Part shown: one piece after another, positions 1 to 7,968 of the stretch
How positions within the stretch are numbered: position 1 is the stretch's first letter
Layout: every line of letters begins with the position of its first letter
Source of the DNA: an uncultured bacterium
Lineage (GTDB): Bacteria; Cyanobacteriota; Vampirovibrionia; Gastranaerophilales; Gastranaerophilaceae
Direction of reading: 5' to 3'
DNA: 64,000 bases
NCBI GenBank assembly: GCA_949284415.1
Contig: CASDVM010000029.1
Location: forward strand, 1 to 64,000
Made by a program: the position numbers and the translations under genes
The notes under the pieces: model-generated
Database searches by the model: none
Seen by the model: the letters and a program-made list of their open reading frames with translations, nothing else
What the model was told of the DNA's origin: nothing

Positions 1-2982
1 ACTTACGGCGGTGTAACAGCAAATTACAACAGACTGAGAAAAGCAATAGACGACAGACTTGCAAGTCTTAATCCTGCTCCTGTAAAATCAAATATTCAAC
101 AGCATGATGATGTTGTTGCTATGCTTAATGAAAAAGCTCAGGCAGGAAAAGGTTTGAATGAAAATGATTTTAAACAGGTAACGGATTATCTTGAAACAAT
201 TACTGATGAAGCACAGTTTAAAGAGTTAACAGGGCTTTTAAACGGTAAAAAGATGACTTCCGTGCAGAAAAAACAGATCAAAGAATTACTTTCCGCAAAA
301 AATTCTGAAATCAAGGCTTCTCACATACCTGATACAGTAGACGAAAGTGTTGAAGTTTCAACCCGTAATTCCGCCGATGCGGTGGACGAAGGCGTTGAAG
401 TTCCAACCCGTAATTCCGCCAATACTGTAGACGAAGGTGTTGAAGTTCCAACTCGTAATTCCGCCGATGCGGTAGACGAAGGCGTTGAAGTTCCAACCCG
501 TAATTCCTCCAATACTGTAGACGAAGGTGTTGAAGTTCCAACTCGTAATTCCGCCGATGCGGTAGACGAAGGCGTTGAAGTTCCAACCCGTAATTCCTCC
601 AATACTGTAGATGAAGGTGTTGAAGTTCCAACTCGTAATTCCGCCGATGCGGCAGATGAAGGTATTGAAGTTAAACCTGAAAAAGTTGCTAATGATGCAA
701 ACGCAATACAAGATGCAGAAATTCCAGCTCAACACAGAGATATGTGGAAAAGCTGTAAATCACGTATTGACACTCTGACACAGGAAATTGCAAATCTGTC
801 AGACAAAGTTAATCCGAGAGAACTTTTAGTACGCGGTAAAGCTCTTCTTGCCGACCTTAAAACAATCGGACAAAGTGTAACCGGTTCTGTAAGAAGTAAA
901 ATACAAAATCTTTACAGCGACCTGAGGACAATGCTGAATAATGTAAAAGTTAAATTCCAGAATAACAGAACTTCTTCCGCACAAAAACCTTTTAAACTTA
1001 TTACATCAGAGAAAGAAGCAATGGATTATTTTAAAAATAATATAGAAGAAAGAGCTATTATTTGGGATGGGGGTAAAAAAATAGAAGAAAGAAGCATGCG
1101 TAATTGTACTGATGGTAAACCATATTATATGTCTGTAGAGGATCGTACATGGTTATATGAAATTCATAACTCTTCCGGTACAGGTAATATTAATGCTGAT
1201 TATTCTGCTCAGAGAAAAATGGGAACTCCCTGGAAAATACACATTTATGCTGACAGTCCGCAGGAATGGGCTAATGCAGCACAAGTAGCACTGCCGATTT
1301 TGCGTGAAAACAAGTTACATTACAAAACACTGTCTGCTGTTGATAAAAATGCATTTCTGAATTTGGAAAAAGCATTTGACGGGGGTATCCAAAAAGGCAA
1401 GGCTTTTACCGTCTATTTCAGATCGAAAGAAGAGTTTACACGAATAGCCCACACACTTGATGCAGCATTCCAAAAAAGCGGCTTACGATCCTCAGGCACA
1501 GTTGTGAATGAACGTCAAATTGGAAACTCAGGATTCCTTTCATACCGCAACGAACAAGCAGAACGTGGTGTATCTTATAATGTGGATGGAGTTGAAGATC
1601 CTTATCTGAAAAGTTTAGGCAATGCTGATGGCGGAGTTCAAAACGGCAATACATCCGTTGAACTGTCTGACGAAATAAAGAAGAACATTAGCCCGAATAC
1701 CCAAACTTTATTGAAAAAGCTAGAACCGGGTCGAGAACTTATATCCAATGAAGGCGATAAGATATATACTTTCAGAAACAACAATGGCAAAATAGAAATA
1801 ACTAATATAATAAACCGTGCAGCTCATGCAAACGGCAATACATCCGTTGAACTGTCTGACGAAATAAAGAAGAACATTAGCCCGAATACCCAAACTTTAT
1901 TGAAAGATAATCTAAAAGAACCTGGTCAAGAACTTACATTCCCTGAAGGCGGTAAGAGATATATTTTCAGAAACAATAATGGCAAAATAGAAATAACTGC
2001 ACAGGGCGAAATAAAACCTGCAACTCATGCAGAAACAGCAGCAAATCTAAATAGTATAAAATCAGGGAAGTTCGAAAATTTGTCTGAAGAAATTTCTTCT
2101 ACATTTGGACACAAAACCTGTGAATCACTTTCTAAATTAAAACCAAATCACAGGGTTGGATTTTATAGAGGAGATACTCACTATGTTGTAGAAAATATAA
2201 ACGGAAAAATTGAAATTATATCAAAAACTCCGAAAGTAGAAGTAAATTTTGATATTCCTTTGTCTAACAGAACACCTGCAGGCAAAAACAATAAAGGTAT
2301 AAGTATGAATGATGCCCTAACCAAAGAACAAAAACAAGTTTATAATTCGTCATATCAGGCATTTATGGACAGTAAGGACAATAGAATTATTCATACACAT
2401 ACAAATACTTTATCAGCAGATAATTTACTTCATGGTACAACTTTAGAAGCCTTGATTAAAGACGGCGGAGTACTTGATAATGGTCTTGTCCCGCGTGAAC
2501 TTTCAGGAAAGACAGCTGCTTCATATGCTGATGGATCAATACCTGATACTTTAACTCCGTTATGTACTGATACATGGGATGTCAGGGCAAATTACTCTAT
2601 TAGAGATTATTTTGATTCCCGCAGTAATCATTGGAAAAATGACGGAGAAGCTAATTTCTTGCCAAATTCAAACCAGACAAGATCTCCATTTGTGCTTGTA
2701 TTAGATACCAAATCTATTGATCCGACAATTATGAAAAATTCGTTTGAAGTTAATAATAATGGACAAAGTGTATTATTTGAACATGGAAATATGAGCAGAG
2801 GGCATAATTATCCGACTCATAGGGCACTTCCTATAGGTGCACCATCGAACTCTATTGAAAAGATAATTGTTGATACACGCATTGTAGATGGATACGAGTT
2901 AAATCAATTAAGAAGCAAAATTTTCCAAAATGACTTAGATATAAAATTATATGATTTAGATGGTAATGAAATATGGTATTAA
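1..2982 (+). CDS. Large modular effector-like protein, 5' end outside window
   Basis: The frame is open from base 1, so this is the 3' part of a longer gene; residues here are numbered from the ATG at 121. Residues about 71-190 are a 15-residue repeat tract (VDEGVEVPTRNS core). Residues about 300-485 resemble phosphothreonine lyases of the OspF/SpvC/HopAI1 type: WKIH (K372, H374), HYK (K402), FTVYF (Y432) and SYRNE (R476, R482) follow the order of the known active-site residues K, H, K, Y, R, R. The same fold also forms the N-terminus of class III/IV lanthipeptide synthetases, but no kinase domain follows. Three copies of a roughly 60-residue module follow (about 508-700). The C-terminus has HGTTLEALI (H771), SY (Y802) and FEHG (E887), faintly like an H-Y-E ADP-ribosyltransferase. 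No stop-free upstream context is available, so secretion signals cannot be judged. The function is inferred; the domain calls were made by eye. The stop overlaps the convergent gene's stop. Confidence 0.75.
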   Translation, partial: TYGGVTANYNRLRKAIDDRLASLNPAPVKSNIQQHDDVVAMLNEKAQAGKGLNENDFKQVTDYLETITDEAQFKELTGLLNGKKMTSVQKKQIKELLSAKNSEIKASHIPDTVDESVEVSTRNSADAVDEGVEVPTRNSANTVDEGVEVPTRNSADAVDEGVEVPTRNSSNTVDEGVEVPTRNSADAVDEGVEVPTRNSSNTVDEGVEVPTRNSADAADEGIEVKPEKVANDANAIQDAEIPAQHRDMWKSCKSRIDTLTQEIANLSDKVNPRELLVRGKALLADLKTIGQSVTGSVRSKIQNLYSDLRTMLNNVKVKFQNNRTSSAQKPFKLITSEKEAMDYFKNNIEERAIIWDGGKKIEERSMRNCTDGKPYYMSVEDRTWLYEIHNSSGTGNINADYSAQRKMGTPWKIHIYADSPQEWANAAQVALPILRENKLHYKTLSAVDKNAFLNLEKAFDGGIQKGKAFTVYFRSKEEFTRIAHTLDAAFQKSGLRSSGTVVNERQIGNSGFLSYRNEQAERGVSYNVDGVEDPYLKSLGNADGGVQNGNTSVELSDEIKKNISPNTQTLLKKLEPGRELISNEGDKIYTFRNNNGKIEITNIINRAAHANGNTSVELSDEIKKNISPNTQTLLKDNLKEPGQELTFPEGGKRYIFRNNNGKIEITAQGEIKPATHAETAANLNSIKSGKFENLSEEISSTFGHKTCESLSKLKPNHRVGFYRGDTHYVVENINGKIEIISKTPKVEVNFDIPLSNRTPAGKNNKGISMNDALTKEQKQVYNSSYQAFMDSKDNRIIHTHTNTLSADNLLHGTTLEALIKDGGVLDNGLVPRELSGKTAASYADGSIPDTLTPLCTDTWDVRANYSIRDYFDSRSNHWKNDGEANFLPNSNQTRSPFVLVLDTKSIDPTIMKNSFEVNNNGQSVLFEHGNMSRGHNYPTHRALPIGAPSNSIEKIIVDTRIVDGYELNQLRSKIFQNDLDIKLYDLDGNEIWY
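331..690 (+). repeat. 45-bp in-frame tandem repeat, 8 units
   Basis: Eight 45-bp units lie at 331, 376, 421, 466, 511, 556, 601 and 646, each encoding 15 residues around VDEGVEVPTRNS. Two unit types (beginning DA- and NT-) alternate, giving a 90-bp higher-order period. The first unit has S for G and P, and the last decays after IEV. The near-identity of the middle units points to recent expansion by recombination or slippage. Confidence 0.95.
1642..2223 (+). repeat. Three copies of a ~60-residue protein module
   Basis: A stretch of about 75 bp beginning AACGGCAATACATCCGTTG occurs identically at 1642 and 1831, 189 bp apart. Each copy starts a module of the form LSDEIKKNISPNTQTLL, then a basic GxE/GxK strand, then FRNNNGKIEIT. 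A third, diverged copy (LSEEISSTFG, then NINGKIEII) follows near 2083-2223. The near-identity of the first two copies suggests a recent intragenic duplication. The module was not recognised. Confidence 0.85.
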
Positions 2983-3872
2983 TTTAATTTACCGCACTTT
3001 TCACATTCAGGCTCGGCATGAGTCATAATTGTTACGTGTCCGAGCTTTTGTGTTATAAGATTTTCTATCTCATCACATATATTATGACATTTTTCTATTG
3101 TCATATCTTTCGGAAATAATATTGTGAGTTCGATGTCGGTTGAAGGCCCGCAGCGCCGTGCTTTGAGATTTTTTATCCCGAGAATGCATTTATTTTTATA
3201 TGAATTGATTATTTCTTCAATCGACTTCATATCTTCAGGCGGCAGTGAACCGTCAAGAAGGTTATTCAAGGTTTCTTTTGAGATAGAAAATCCTGCCTTT
3301 AAAATAAACAAAGCAACCAGAATTGCAATAACAGGGTCTAAAATATGTATTCCTGTTATTTTTATCAGGATTAAGCCTGCCATTACACCGAGTGATGAGT
3401 AAATATCAGTTCTCAAATGCTCGCCGTCTGCAAAAAGCGAGATAGAATTTGATTTTTTTGCAACTTTAAAAAGAACACTGCTTACAAAAAAGTTTGCCGC
3501 GACAGCAAAAAGCATTACCGCAATGCCTAAAGTCGTATCGACTTCAAAAGTTTCACGCATAAAAAGTTTTTTGCATGCTTCGTAAATGATATAAAGCGCA
3601 GCAAAAATTATCAATCCGCCCTCGATAAACCCTGACATATCTTCATATTTCCCGTGGCCGAAAGGGTGTTCTTTGTCTGCAGGCTCCGATGATTTCATAA
3701 CCGCAAAAAAAGTCAGAACTGATGCCAGAAAGTCGCTCATTGAGTGAATTGCTTCGGATATTATACTTATTGAGCCGGAAATTATTCCTGCTATGAATTT
3801 TAAGATAATTATTACGGCGTTTGAGGTTATTGAAAGCCCAGCTGCCAGTTTTTTTTCAGTTGTTATGTCCAT
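2979..3872 (-). CDS. Cation diffusion facilitator (CDF) family metal exporter
   Basis: A 297-residue protein with six predicted membrane segments and a cytoplasmic C-terminal domain, the usual CDF layout and length. The transport site is visible as H43-x3-D47 (HSMSD) in the second helix and H152-x3-D156 in the fifth. This HD/HD set is the one found in zinc-selecting members, so zinc or a similar divalent ion exported against protons is the likely substrate. HPFGHGKYE (69-77) is the conserved cytoplasmic loop. The C-terminus ends in a His/Cys-rich tail (HAEPECEKCGK) that may bind metal. It is the last gene of a leftward run that starts with the NUDIX gene. Its stop shares the TTAA at 2979-2982 with the stop of the convergent effector-like gene. 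Confidence 0.92.
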   Translation of the reverse strand: MDITTEKKLAAGLSITSNAVIIILKFIAGIISGSISIISEAIHSMSDFLASVLTFFAVMKSSEPADKEHPFGHGKYEDMSGFIEGGLIIFAALYIIYEACKKLFMRETFEVDTTLGIAVMLFAVAANFFVSSVLFKVAKKSNSISLFADGEHLRTDIYSSLGVMAGLILIKITGIHILDPVIAILVALFILKAGFSISKETLNNLLDGSLPPEDMKSIEEIINSYKNKCILGIKNLKARRCGPSTDIELTILFPKDMTIEKCHNICDEIENLITQKLGHVTIMTHAEPECEKCGKLN

Positions 3873-3947
3873 TACCGTTACCCGCTGCTATTATTTTCAG
3901 GCTTATTAAAAACTGCGTCCTCTGCTAAAACGAGATCGTGAAAAGCA

Positions 3948-4628
3948 TTACTTTCTTTTCAAGCATTTTAACATGGTTTTGGTATTTTTATCAACCCTTA
4001 GCGACTCGCAGATTTTTTGGATGCTTTTGTTGAAAGTCCAATCATCAAGATTTGATTTTTTCAGATATTCAAGTGTCTGTTCGGGAAATTGAGTGTAACA
4101 GACAGAAAGCGTCCATGCTGCAGACATTCTTGCATAATATCTGTCGTCTTTAAATTCATCAATCAGTTGTAACACATCTTGTATGAAATTTATATCAATG
4201 TAATATGAAATAAGCATCACATACCCGAAACGTATATCATATTCTTTTTTCGATTTAAAATACGGCTGTATAAAGTCCCATACAAGTTTTTTATTGTTCT
4301 TAGTGAATTTAAGGCTGTTGCAGAAGCTGTCGCACACAGCCCAGTTGTCGATTTTAGGAATGAAGTCTTTTACAAGTTTTATAACTTTATCTGCAGGAAG
4401 TTTTACAAGTCCTATAACCATTCCCTGAAGCATTACTTCTTCCATATATTCTAAATTGTCATTGTTTACAAATGTTTCCCAATCACTGTTTTTATACACT
4501 TCTTTTGCAATTTTTCTAAGTTTTGGAATTCTAATTCCTAAAACATTATCAATATTGGGGATTAGTTTTGCCGAGAATTTTTGATAATCCTTTTCTGATT
4601 CTTCTAAAAGTCTTTGTTTTATATCCAT
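3948..4628 (-). CDS. DNA alkylation repair protein, AlkD-like
   Basis: A 226-residue all-helical protein of the AlkD (COG4912) family. These are HEAT-like-repeat glycosylases that excise bulky or cationic alkylated bases without flipping them. Family signatures include KIDNWAVCDSFC near residue 90, RMSAAWTLSVCY in the centre and FNKSIQKICES near the end. The length is normal for the family. It lies 36 bp downstream of ispF and 75 bp upstream of the CDF exporter, so it probably shares their transcript. Some close relatives have no shown glycosylase activity, so the enzymatic role is known of the family but not proven here. Confidence 0.85.
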   Translation of the reverse strand: MDIKQRLLEESEKDYQKFSAKLIPNIDNVLGIRIPKLRKIAKEVYKNSDWETFVNNDNLEYMEEVMLQGMVIGLVKLPADKVIKLVKDFIPKIDNWAVCDSFCNSLKFTKNNKKLVWDFIQPYFKSKKEYDIRFGYVMLISYYIDINFIQDVLQLIDEFKDDRYYARMSAAWTLSVCYTQFPEQTLEYLKKSNLDDWTFNKSIQKICESLRVDKNTKTMLKCLKRK

Positions 4629-4664
4629 GTAAAAATTTTAGCATAAAATTGATAAACTTTCCCG

Positions 4665-5141
4665 TTATACCTTTTTTAAGAGCACTACAGCTTGAGCTTC
4701 TATAGCAAGTTCTTGCCCCACAGCATCCATTTTTTCATTTGTTTTAGCTTTTATGGAAATTCTGTCAGGATCAATTGCGAGAATTTCACATAGGACTTCT
4801 TTCATCTTCGGAATATAGGGCATCATTTTCGGTTTCTGGGCAATAATGTTGCTGTCAAGGTTTTCTATAACGTATTTTTTTTCTTTAATAAGTTTATATA
4901 CATCCGTTAAAAGTTTTGTGCTGTCTGCATCTTTATAAAGTTCATCAGTATCCGGGAAAAGAGTTCCGATATCCGCAAGTGCAAGAGCACCGAGCATTGC
5001 ATCAATAATCGCATGGATTAAAACATCAGCGTCTGAATGTCCCAAAAGGCCTTTTTCATGGGTAATTTTAACCCCGCCGATTATTAAGTCCCTGCCTTCC
5101 GTCAGTTTGTGAATATCATAGCCTAATCCGATTCTATACAT
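4665..5141 (-). CDS. ispF: 2-C-methyl-D-erythritol 2,4-cyclodiphosphate synthase
   Basis: IspF converts CDP-methylerythritol 2-phosphate into the cyclic diphosphate, releasing CMP, in the MEP route to isoprenoids. It acts as a cytoplasmic homotrimer. The protein has 158 residues, the usual size. The zinc ligands are visible as D9 and H11 in GLGYDIHKL and H43 in ADVLIHAIIDA. The GLLGHSDAD and DIGTLFPDTD loops and the C-terminal KTNEKMD nucleotide-binding segment are intact. It follows the HAD phosphatase by 18 bp. The rest of the MEP pathway is not in this window. Confidence 0.97.
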   Translation of the reverse strand: MYRIGLGYDIHKLTEGRDLIIGGVKITHEKGLLGHSDADVLIHAIIDAMLGALALADIGTLFPDTDELYKDADSTKLLTDVYKLIKEKKYVIENLDSNIIAQKPKMMPYIPKMKEVLCEILAIDPDRISIKAKTNEKMDAVGQELAIEAQAVVLLKKV

Positions 5142-5159
5142 ATTTTTATCCTTTGTGAA

Positions 5160-5984
5160 TTACTTTATGAGTTCGGTTGTAAAGCAAAATTTATCAATAG
5201 CTTTTACAAATCCGTTGTTTTCGACAGTATCGGTTACAAAGTCCGCGCATTCCTTTAATTCAGGTGTAGCGTTGCCCATTGCAACTTTTATTCCGCCTGA
5301 TTTTAAAAGTTCAATATCGTTATTCTGATCTCCGATTGTCAGAACCTCATCTTTTTTTATCCCCCACTTTTTGCATAAAAATTCTACGGCATTCGATTTT
5401 TTCGCATCTTTGCTGGAAATCTCGCAAAAATACGGGGTTGATTTGACTATATAAAGGTCAGGATACTGTTTTTGAAGATAGTTAACCCAGCCTGTTACCG
5501 TATCTGCATCTCCGTATTTGATTGCGAGGATTTTGTTTACATTTTTAATGTCCAGAGTATCAAACGGACAGACCGTATAATTTATATATCTTGCATCAGT
5601 GTACTGTTTTATTGTTTCATCGTCTTTTTCTACGTATAAAACATCGTCCATGTAAAGATTTATGTGAATATTATTCTCTTTAGCCCATTTTATGATTTCT
5701 TTTGCTTTTTCGGGATCTAAATCTTTTCTGTAGTACACTTCTCCGTTTTCTTTATTTTCCTTAATCATTCCGCCCTGATAAGAAACAATGGGAGTATCAA
5801 GACCGAGTTCGTCCGCCAGAAATGTTGTTGCTTTGTGCATTCTGCCTGTTACAAGAACTACTTTAACTCCGCCTGCGGTAAGTTTTTTGACGCAGGCTTT
5901 GACTTCAGGGGTAAATCCGCCTAAGTCCCAGTTGAAAATTGTTCCGTCTATATCCGTGGCTACCATTTTAATATTTCCAGACAT
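5160..5984 (-). CDS. Cof-type HAD-IIB phosphatase
   Basis: A 274-residue HAD-superfamily hydrolase of the Cof/IIB type, which dephosphorylates small sugar phosphates or cofactors such as flavin and PLP phosphates. Motif I is D11-x-D13 (ATDIDGT), motif II is VTGR, the motif III lysine lies in SKDAKKSNAV, and motif IV is GDQNNDIELL. The alpha/beta cap between motifs II and III is the type-IIB kind. It starts 3 bp after the NUDIX stop, so the two are almost certainly cotranscribed. The substrate cannot be deduced from the sequence. Confidence 0.9.
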   Translation of the reverse strand: MSGNIKMVATDIDGTIFNWDLGGFTPEVKACVKKLTAGGVKVVLVTGRMHKATTFLADELGLDTPIVSYQGGMIKENKENGEVYYRKDLDPEKAKEIIKWAKENNIHINLYMDDVLYVEKDDETIKQYTDARYINYTVCPFDTLDIKNVNKILAIKYGDADTVTGWVNYLQKQYPDLYIVKSTPYFCEISSKDAKKSNAVEFLCKKWGIKKDEVLTIGDQNNDIELLKSGGIKVAMGNATPELKECADFVTDTVENNGFVKAIDKFCFTTELIK

Positions 5985-5987
5985 ATT

Positions 5988-6515
5988 TTATTCCTTAATT
6001 TGTGCGCGTAATAATGCGCAAAGTGTTTTTGCATCCTTAATTTGTCCGTTATCAATCATTTTTAATACATCATTATATGTGTATTCAAAAGCCTGAATAA
6101 TTTCGCCTTCATCAGGGTGGCAGTGAGTAAATTTTAAATTTTCCGCTTTATAAAGGTAGAGTTTTTCATTACTGTAACCCGGTGATGTGTAGACATAACC
6201 CAGATCAGTCCATTTATCGGCGCAATATCCTGTTTCTTCTTCCAGCTCGCGTTTTGCAGCTTCAAACGGGTCTTCTCCGGCTTCAAGTTTTCCTGCAGGA
6301 AGTTCGAACATGATTTCTTTTATCGGATAGCGGAATTGTTTTACAAGAAGAATTTTATCATCTTTTATTGCAAGAATAACAACTCCCCCTGAGTGTTTTA
6401 CTACTTCTCTGAAAGATTCCCTGCCTGTTGGCAGTTCGATTTTATCTTTATAAAGTTTTACAACCCTGCCCTCAAAAACGAGCTGTGAATTAATTGTTTT
6501 TTCCGTAAATTCCAT
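5988..6515 (-). CDS. NUDIX hydrolase, ADP-ribose pyrophosphatase type
   Basis: A 175-residue NUDIX enzyme with an intact box at residues 75-97 (G75...E81...R89-E90-L-E-E-E-T-G96-Y97). The upstream FRYPIKEIMFELPAGK segment and the N-terminal SQLVFEGRVVKLYKD strand match the NudF/ADP-ribose pyrophosphatase branch, which cleaves ADP-ribose to AMP and ribose 5-phosphate. It is the first gene of the leftward run NUDIX-HAD-ispF-alkD-CDF. Its start lies about 100 bp from the left end of the integrated island. Substrate choice is inferred from subfamily features only. Confidence 0.9.
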   Translation of the reverse strand: MEFTEKTINSQLVFEGRVVKLYKDKIELPTGRESFREVVKHSGGVVILAIKDDKILLVKQFRYPIKEIMFELPAGKLEAGEDPFEAAKRELEEETGYCADKWTDLGYVYTSPGYSNEKLYLYKAENLKFTHCHPDEGEIIQAFEYTYNDVLKMIDNGQIKDAKTLCALLRAQIKE

Positions 6516-6586
6516 ACTTTTATATTAGCATAAAAGCGATTAAATTTAATATTTGTAAAAAATATTTGTGTAAATAAAAAATAAAA

Positions 6587-6611
6587 ACGGGTCTGACAAA
6601 AGTCAACCCGT
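6587..6611 (-). terminator. Original tRNA-Ser terminator, now at island edge
   Basis: The hairpin ACGGGT-C-TGAC-aaaa-GTCA-ACCCGT is followed, read leftward, by a T-rich run. It lies directly beyond the left att copy. It is therefore most simply the terminator of the chromosomal tRNA-Ser, displaced about 12 kb from the gene by the insertion. The island supplied a new terminator at 18597-18620. Confidence 0.75.
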
Positions 6612-6618
6612 CTTTATT

Positions 6619-6639
6619 AGGAGGAGGTGGGATTCGAAC
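6619..6639 (-). repeat. Left attachment site (tRNA-Ser 3'-end remnant)
   Basis: 21 bp are identical, in the same orientation, to 18628-18648 inside the intact tRNA-Ser: the T-arm half and acceptor strand, reading GTTCGAATCCCACCTCCTCC leftward. The identity stops abruptly on both sides, and nothing upstream folds as a tRNA. This is the expected host-side scar of integration at a tRNA 3' end. Confidence 0.88.
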
Positions 6640-6753
6640 AAATATTTTTGCTTTTTGTAACTTCAAATTTATCCCGTAACCTCCAGTATTATTCAATCTT
6701 GGAAGTTTGTTCTTTTGGTAACTTTTAATAATTTTTAGGGACTATTTGTAAAA

Positions 6754-7521
6754 TTAGTCCCTTTTTAGTCCCTTTGAAATTTTATTTTTTTGTTCTTGAT
6801 AGACTCTTGCACCATGCCATTCTGTAGGTAACATTTTTAGCCAACCCAATTTTATTTTATTATTTTTTGCTTCTTCTATAAGATTTATTCCCATAAGAGC
6901 ATCAGAACAAGTAATTGGTTCTTTGTTAATTTCACAAAGCATATAAGTTAAATATCTATGTAATAAAAGAGAATAATAAATTAAGCTATTACAAGTTTCA
7001 TACAATGTTTCAATTATACTTTTAACTTTTATTATATGAATTTCTAAACAATTTGAAGATTGCTTTTCTTCATCTGTTAATGAAAAATTATCGAAAGTTA
7101 ATATTGTATTGTCTAGTTTTTCTTCATATTGTAAAACTTGATTTAAAGCACTCATAGCACCCTTGCTTGTATTAATCAAAAAGTCATAATCTTTAATGTT
7201 AATAGGTAATAGCCATGAAGAAAATGGATATTTTTCAGTTGCTACAGTTAAATTCCCTATCTTTATTGCTTTGAGTTTTGGAATTAAAGTGTTGTCCCTG
7301 TAATCAATTAAAGCAGGTACTTGTAATTCAATTAATGTATGTAATATTATTGCTTTATTAATGTTTATTTTATGTTGTTCCTTTTCTCGCCTTTTATCAG
7401 TTAGCCAAGCTCCAAAATATACTGCTCCAAAAGAAGCAATAGCTGTTATAAAAGGGGTTGCCACCTGCCACCAGTTTATATTATGAGTTGTTTTAGCTGT
7501 ATTTAAAATAAAATCTAACAT
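6754..7521 (-). CDS. Unknown membrane-anchored protein of island
   Basis: A 255-residue protein with one clear N-terminal membrane helix (about residues 19-40) followed by a mostly helical, charged cytoplasmic part. I do not recognise a family. It is divergent from the membrane pair that starts at 7654, with 132 bp between. Its last codons (KGLKRD and stop) are written by the 20-bp repeat found at both island ends, so the natural C-terminus may have been replaced by the att-proximal sequence. Base composition is very AT-rich, like its cargo neighbours and unlike the flanking chromosome. Confidence 0.65.
   Translation of the reverse strand: MLDFILNTAKTTHNINWWQVATPFITAIASFGAVYFGAWLTDKRREKEQHKININKAIILHTLIELQVPALIDYRDNTLIPKLKAIKIGNLTVATEKYPFSSWLLPINIKDYDFLINTSKGAMSALNQVLQYEEKLDNTILTFDNFSLTDEEKQSSNCLEIHIIKVKSIIETLYETCNSLIYYSLLLHRYLTYMLCEINKEPITCSDALMGINLIEEAKNNKIKLGWLKMLPTEWHGARVYQEQKNKISKGLKRD
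6756..6775. repeat. Island end repeat (possible integrase arm site), left
   Basis: AGTCCCTTTTTAGTCCCTTT is identical, in the same orientation, to 18523-18542 near the other end of the island. It contains two direct AGTCCCTTT units. An inverted TAGGGACTA lies just outside, near 6736. Paired short repeats flanking the att core are typical of tyrosine-integrase arm-binding sites. The role is inferred. Confidence 0.6.
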
Positions 7522-7653
7522 TAAAACCTACTATACTTTATAGATTATAATACAAACTAACGAAATTCATTTAATGTATTAATCAAAATTAATGAGTAAC
7601 AAATTAAAGAAAAAACTATGTTTTTGCTATAATTAGATAGCAGGTGTGTAAAT

Positions 7654-7968
7654 ATGAATAATAAAATTACAGATTTAATATCCAGTATAAACAATAATAA
7701 AAAGAAATATATAGGATTATTTCTTTGGGATTTTTTATCAGAATTTTTAGCTGTGGTATGCTTTGTTATTACAGTTAATTTTATATCCTTCTTAATCAGT
7801 TATTTAAACATAAATTATACTATGTTTTTTAACTTAGAAAAAATCCTTTATTGTTTTATTTTACTTTGGTTTTTTACTGCTGTTATTATTACAATAATTT
7901 TTCATTTTGTAACAATTTGCACTATTAATAAAAACGGCAGAGGAATGTTAACAGAAAATGAAGAATAA
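7654..7968 (+). CDS. Small two-helix membrane protein, first gene of cargo pair
   Basis: A 104-residue protein with two strong membrane helices (about residues 26-50 and 62-88) and charged ends. A TATAAT at 7628-7633 and an AGGTG ribosome site precede the ATG. Its last 11 bases overlap the start of the 814-residue gene, so the two are translationally coupled and probably form one complex. The family was not recognised. Composition is extremely AT-rich. Confidence 0.75.
   Translation: MNNKITDLISSINNNKKKYIGLFLWDFLSEFLAVVCFVITVNFISFLISYLNINYTMFFNLEKILYCFILLWFFTAVIITIIFHFVTICTINKNGRGMLTENEE

Noticed and set aside
331-690. CRISPR-like array
   Set aside because: The units are contiguous 45-bp coding repeats without unique spacers and lie in frame inside a long gene; no cas genes are nearby.
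311-735. Three antisense open frames across the repeat tract
   Set aside because: They arise because the 45-bp repeat is open in several frames; they have no ribosome site and lie wholly opposite the repeat-coding strand.
1-2982. Class III lanthipeptide synthetase
   Set aside because: The lyase-like segment is similar, but no kinase or cyclase domain and no precursor peptide are present.
6600-6720. A second tRNA gene at the left island end
   Set aside because: Only the last 21 bases of tRNA-Ser are present, and the adjoining sequence does not form D, anticodon or variable arms.
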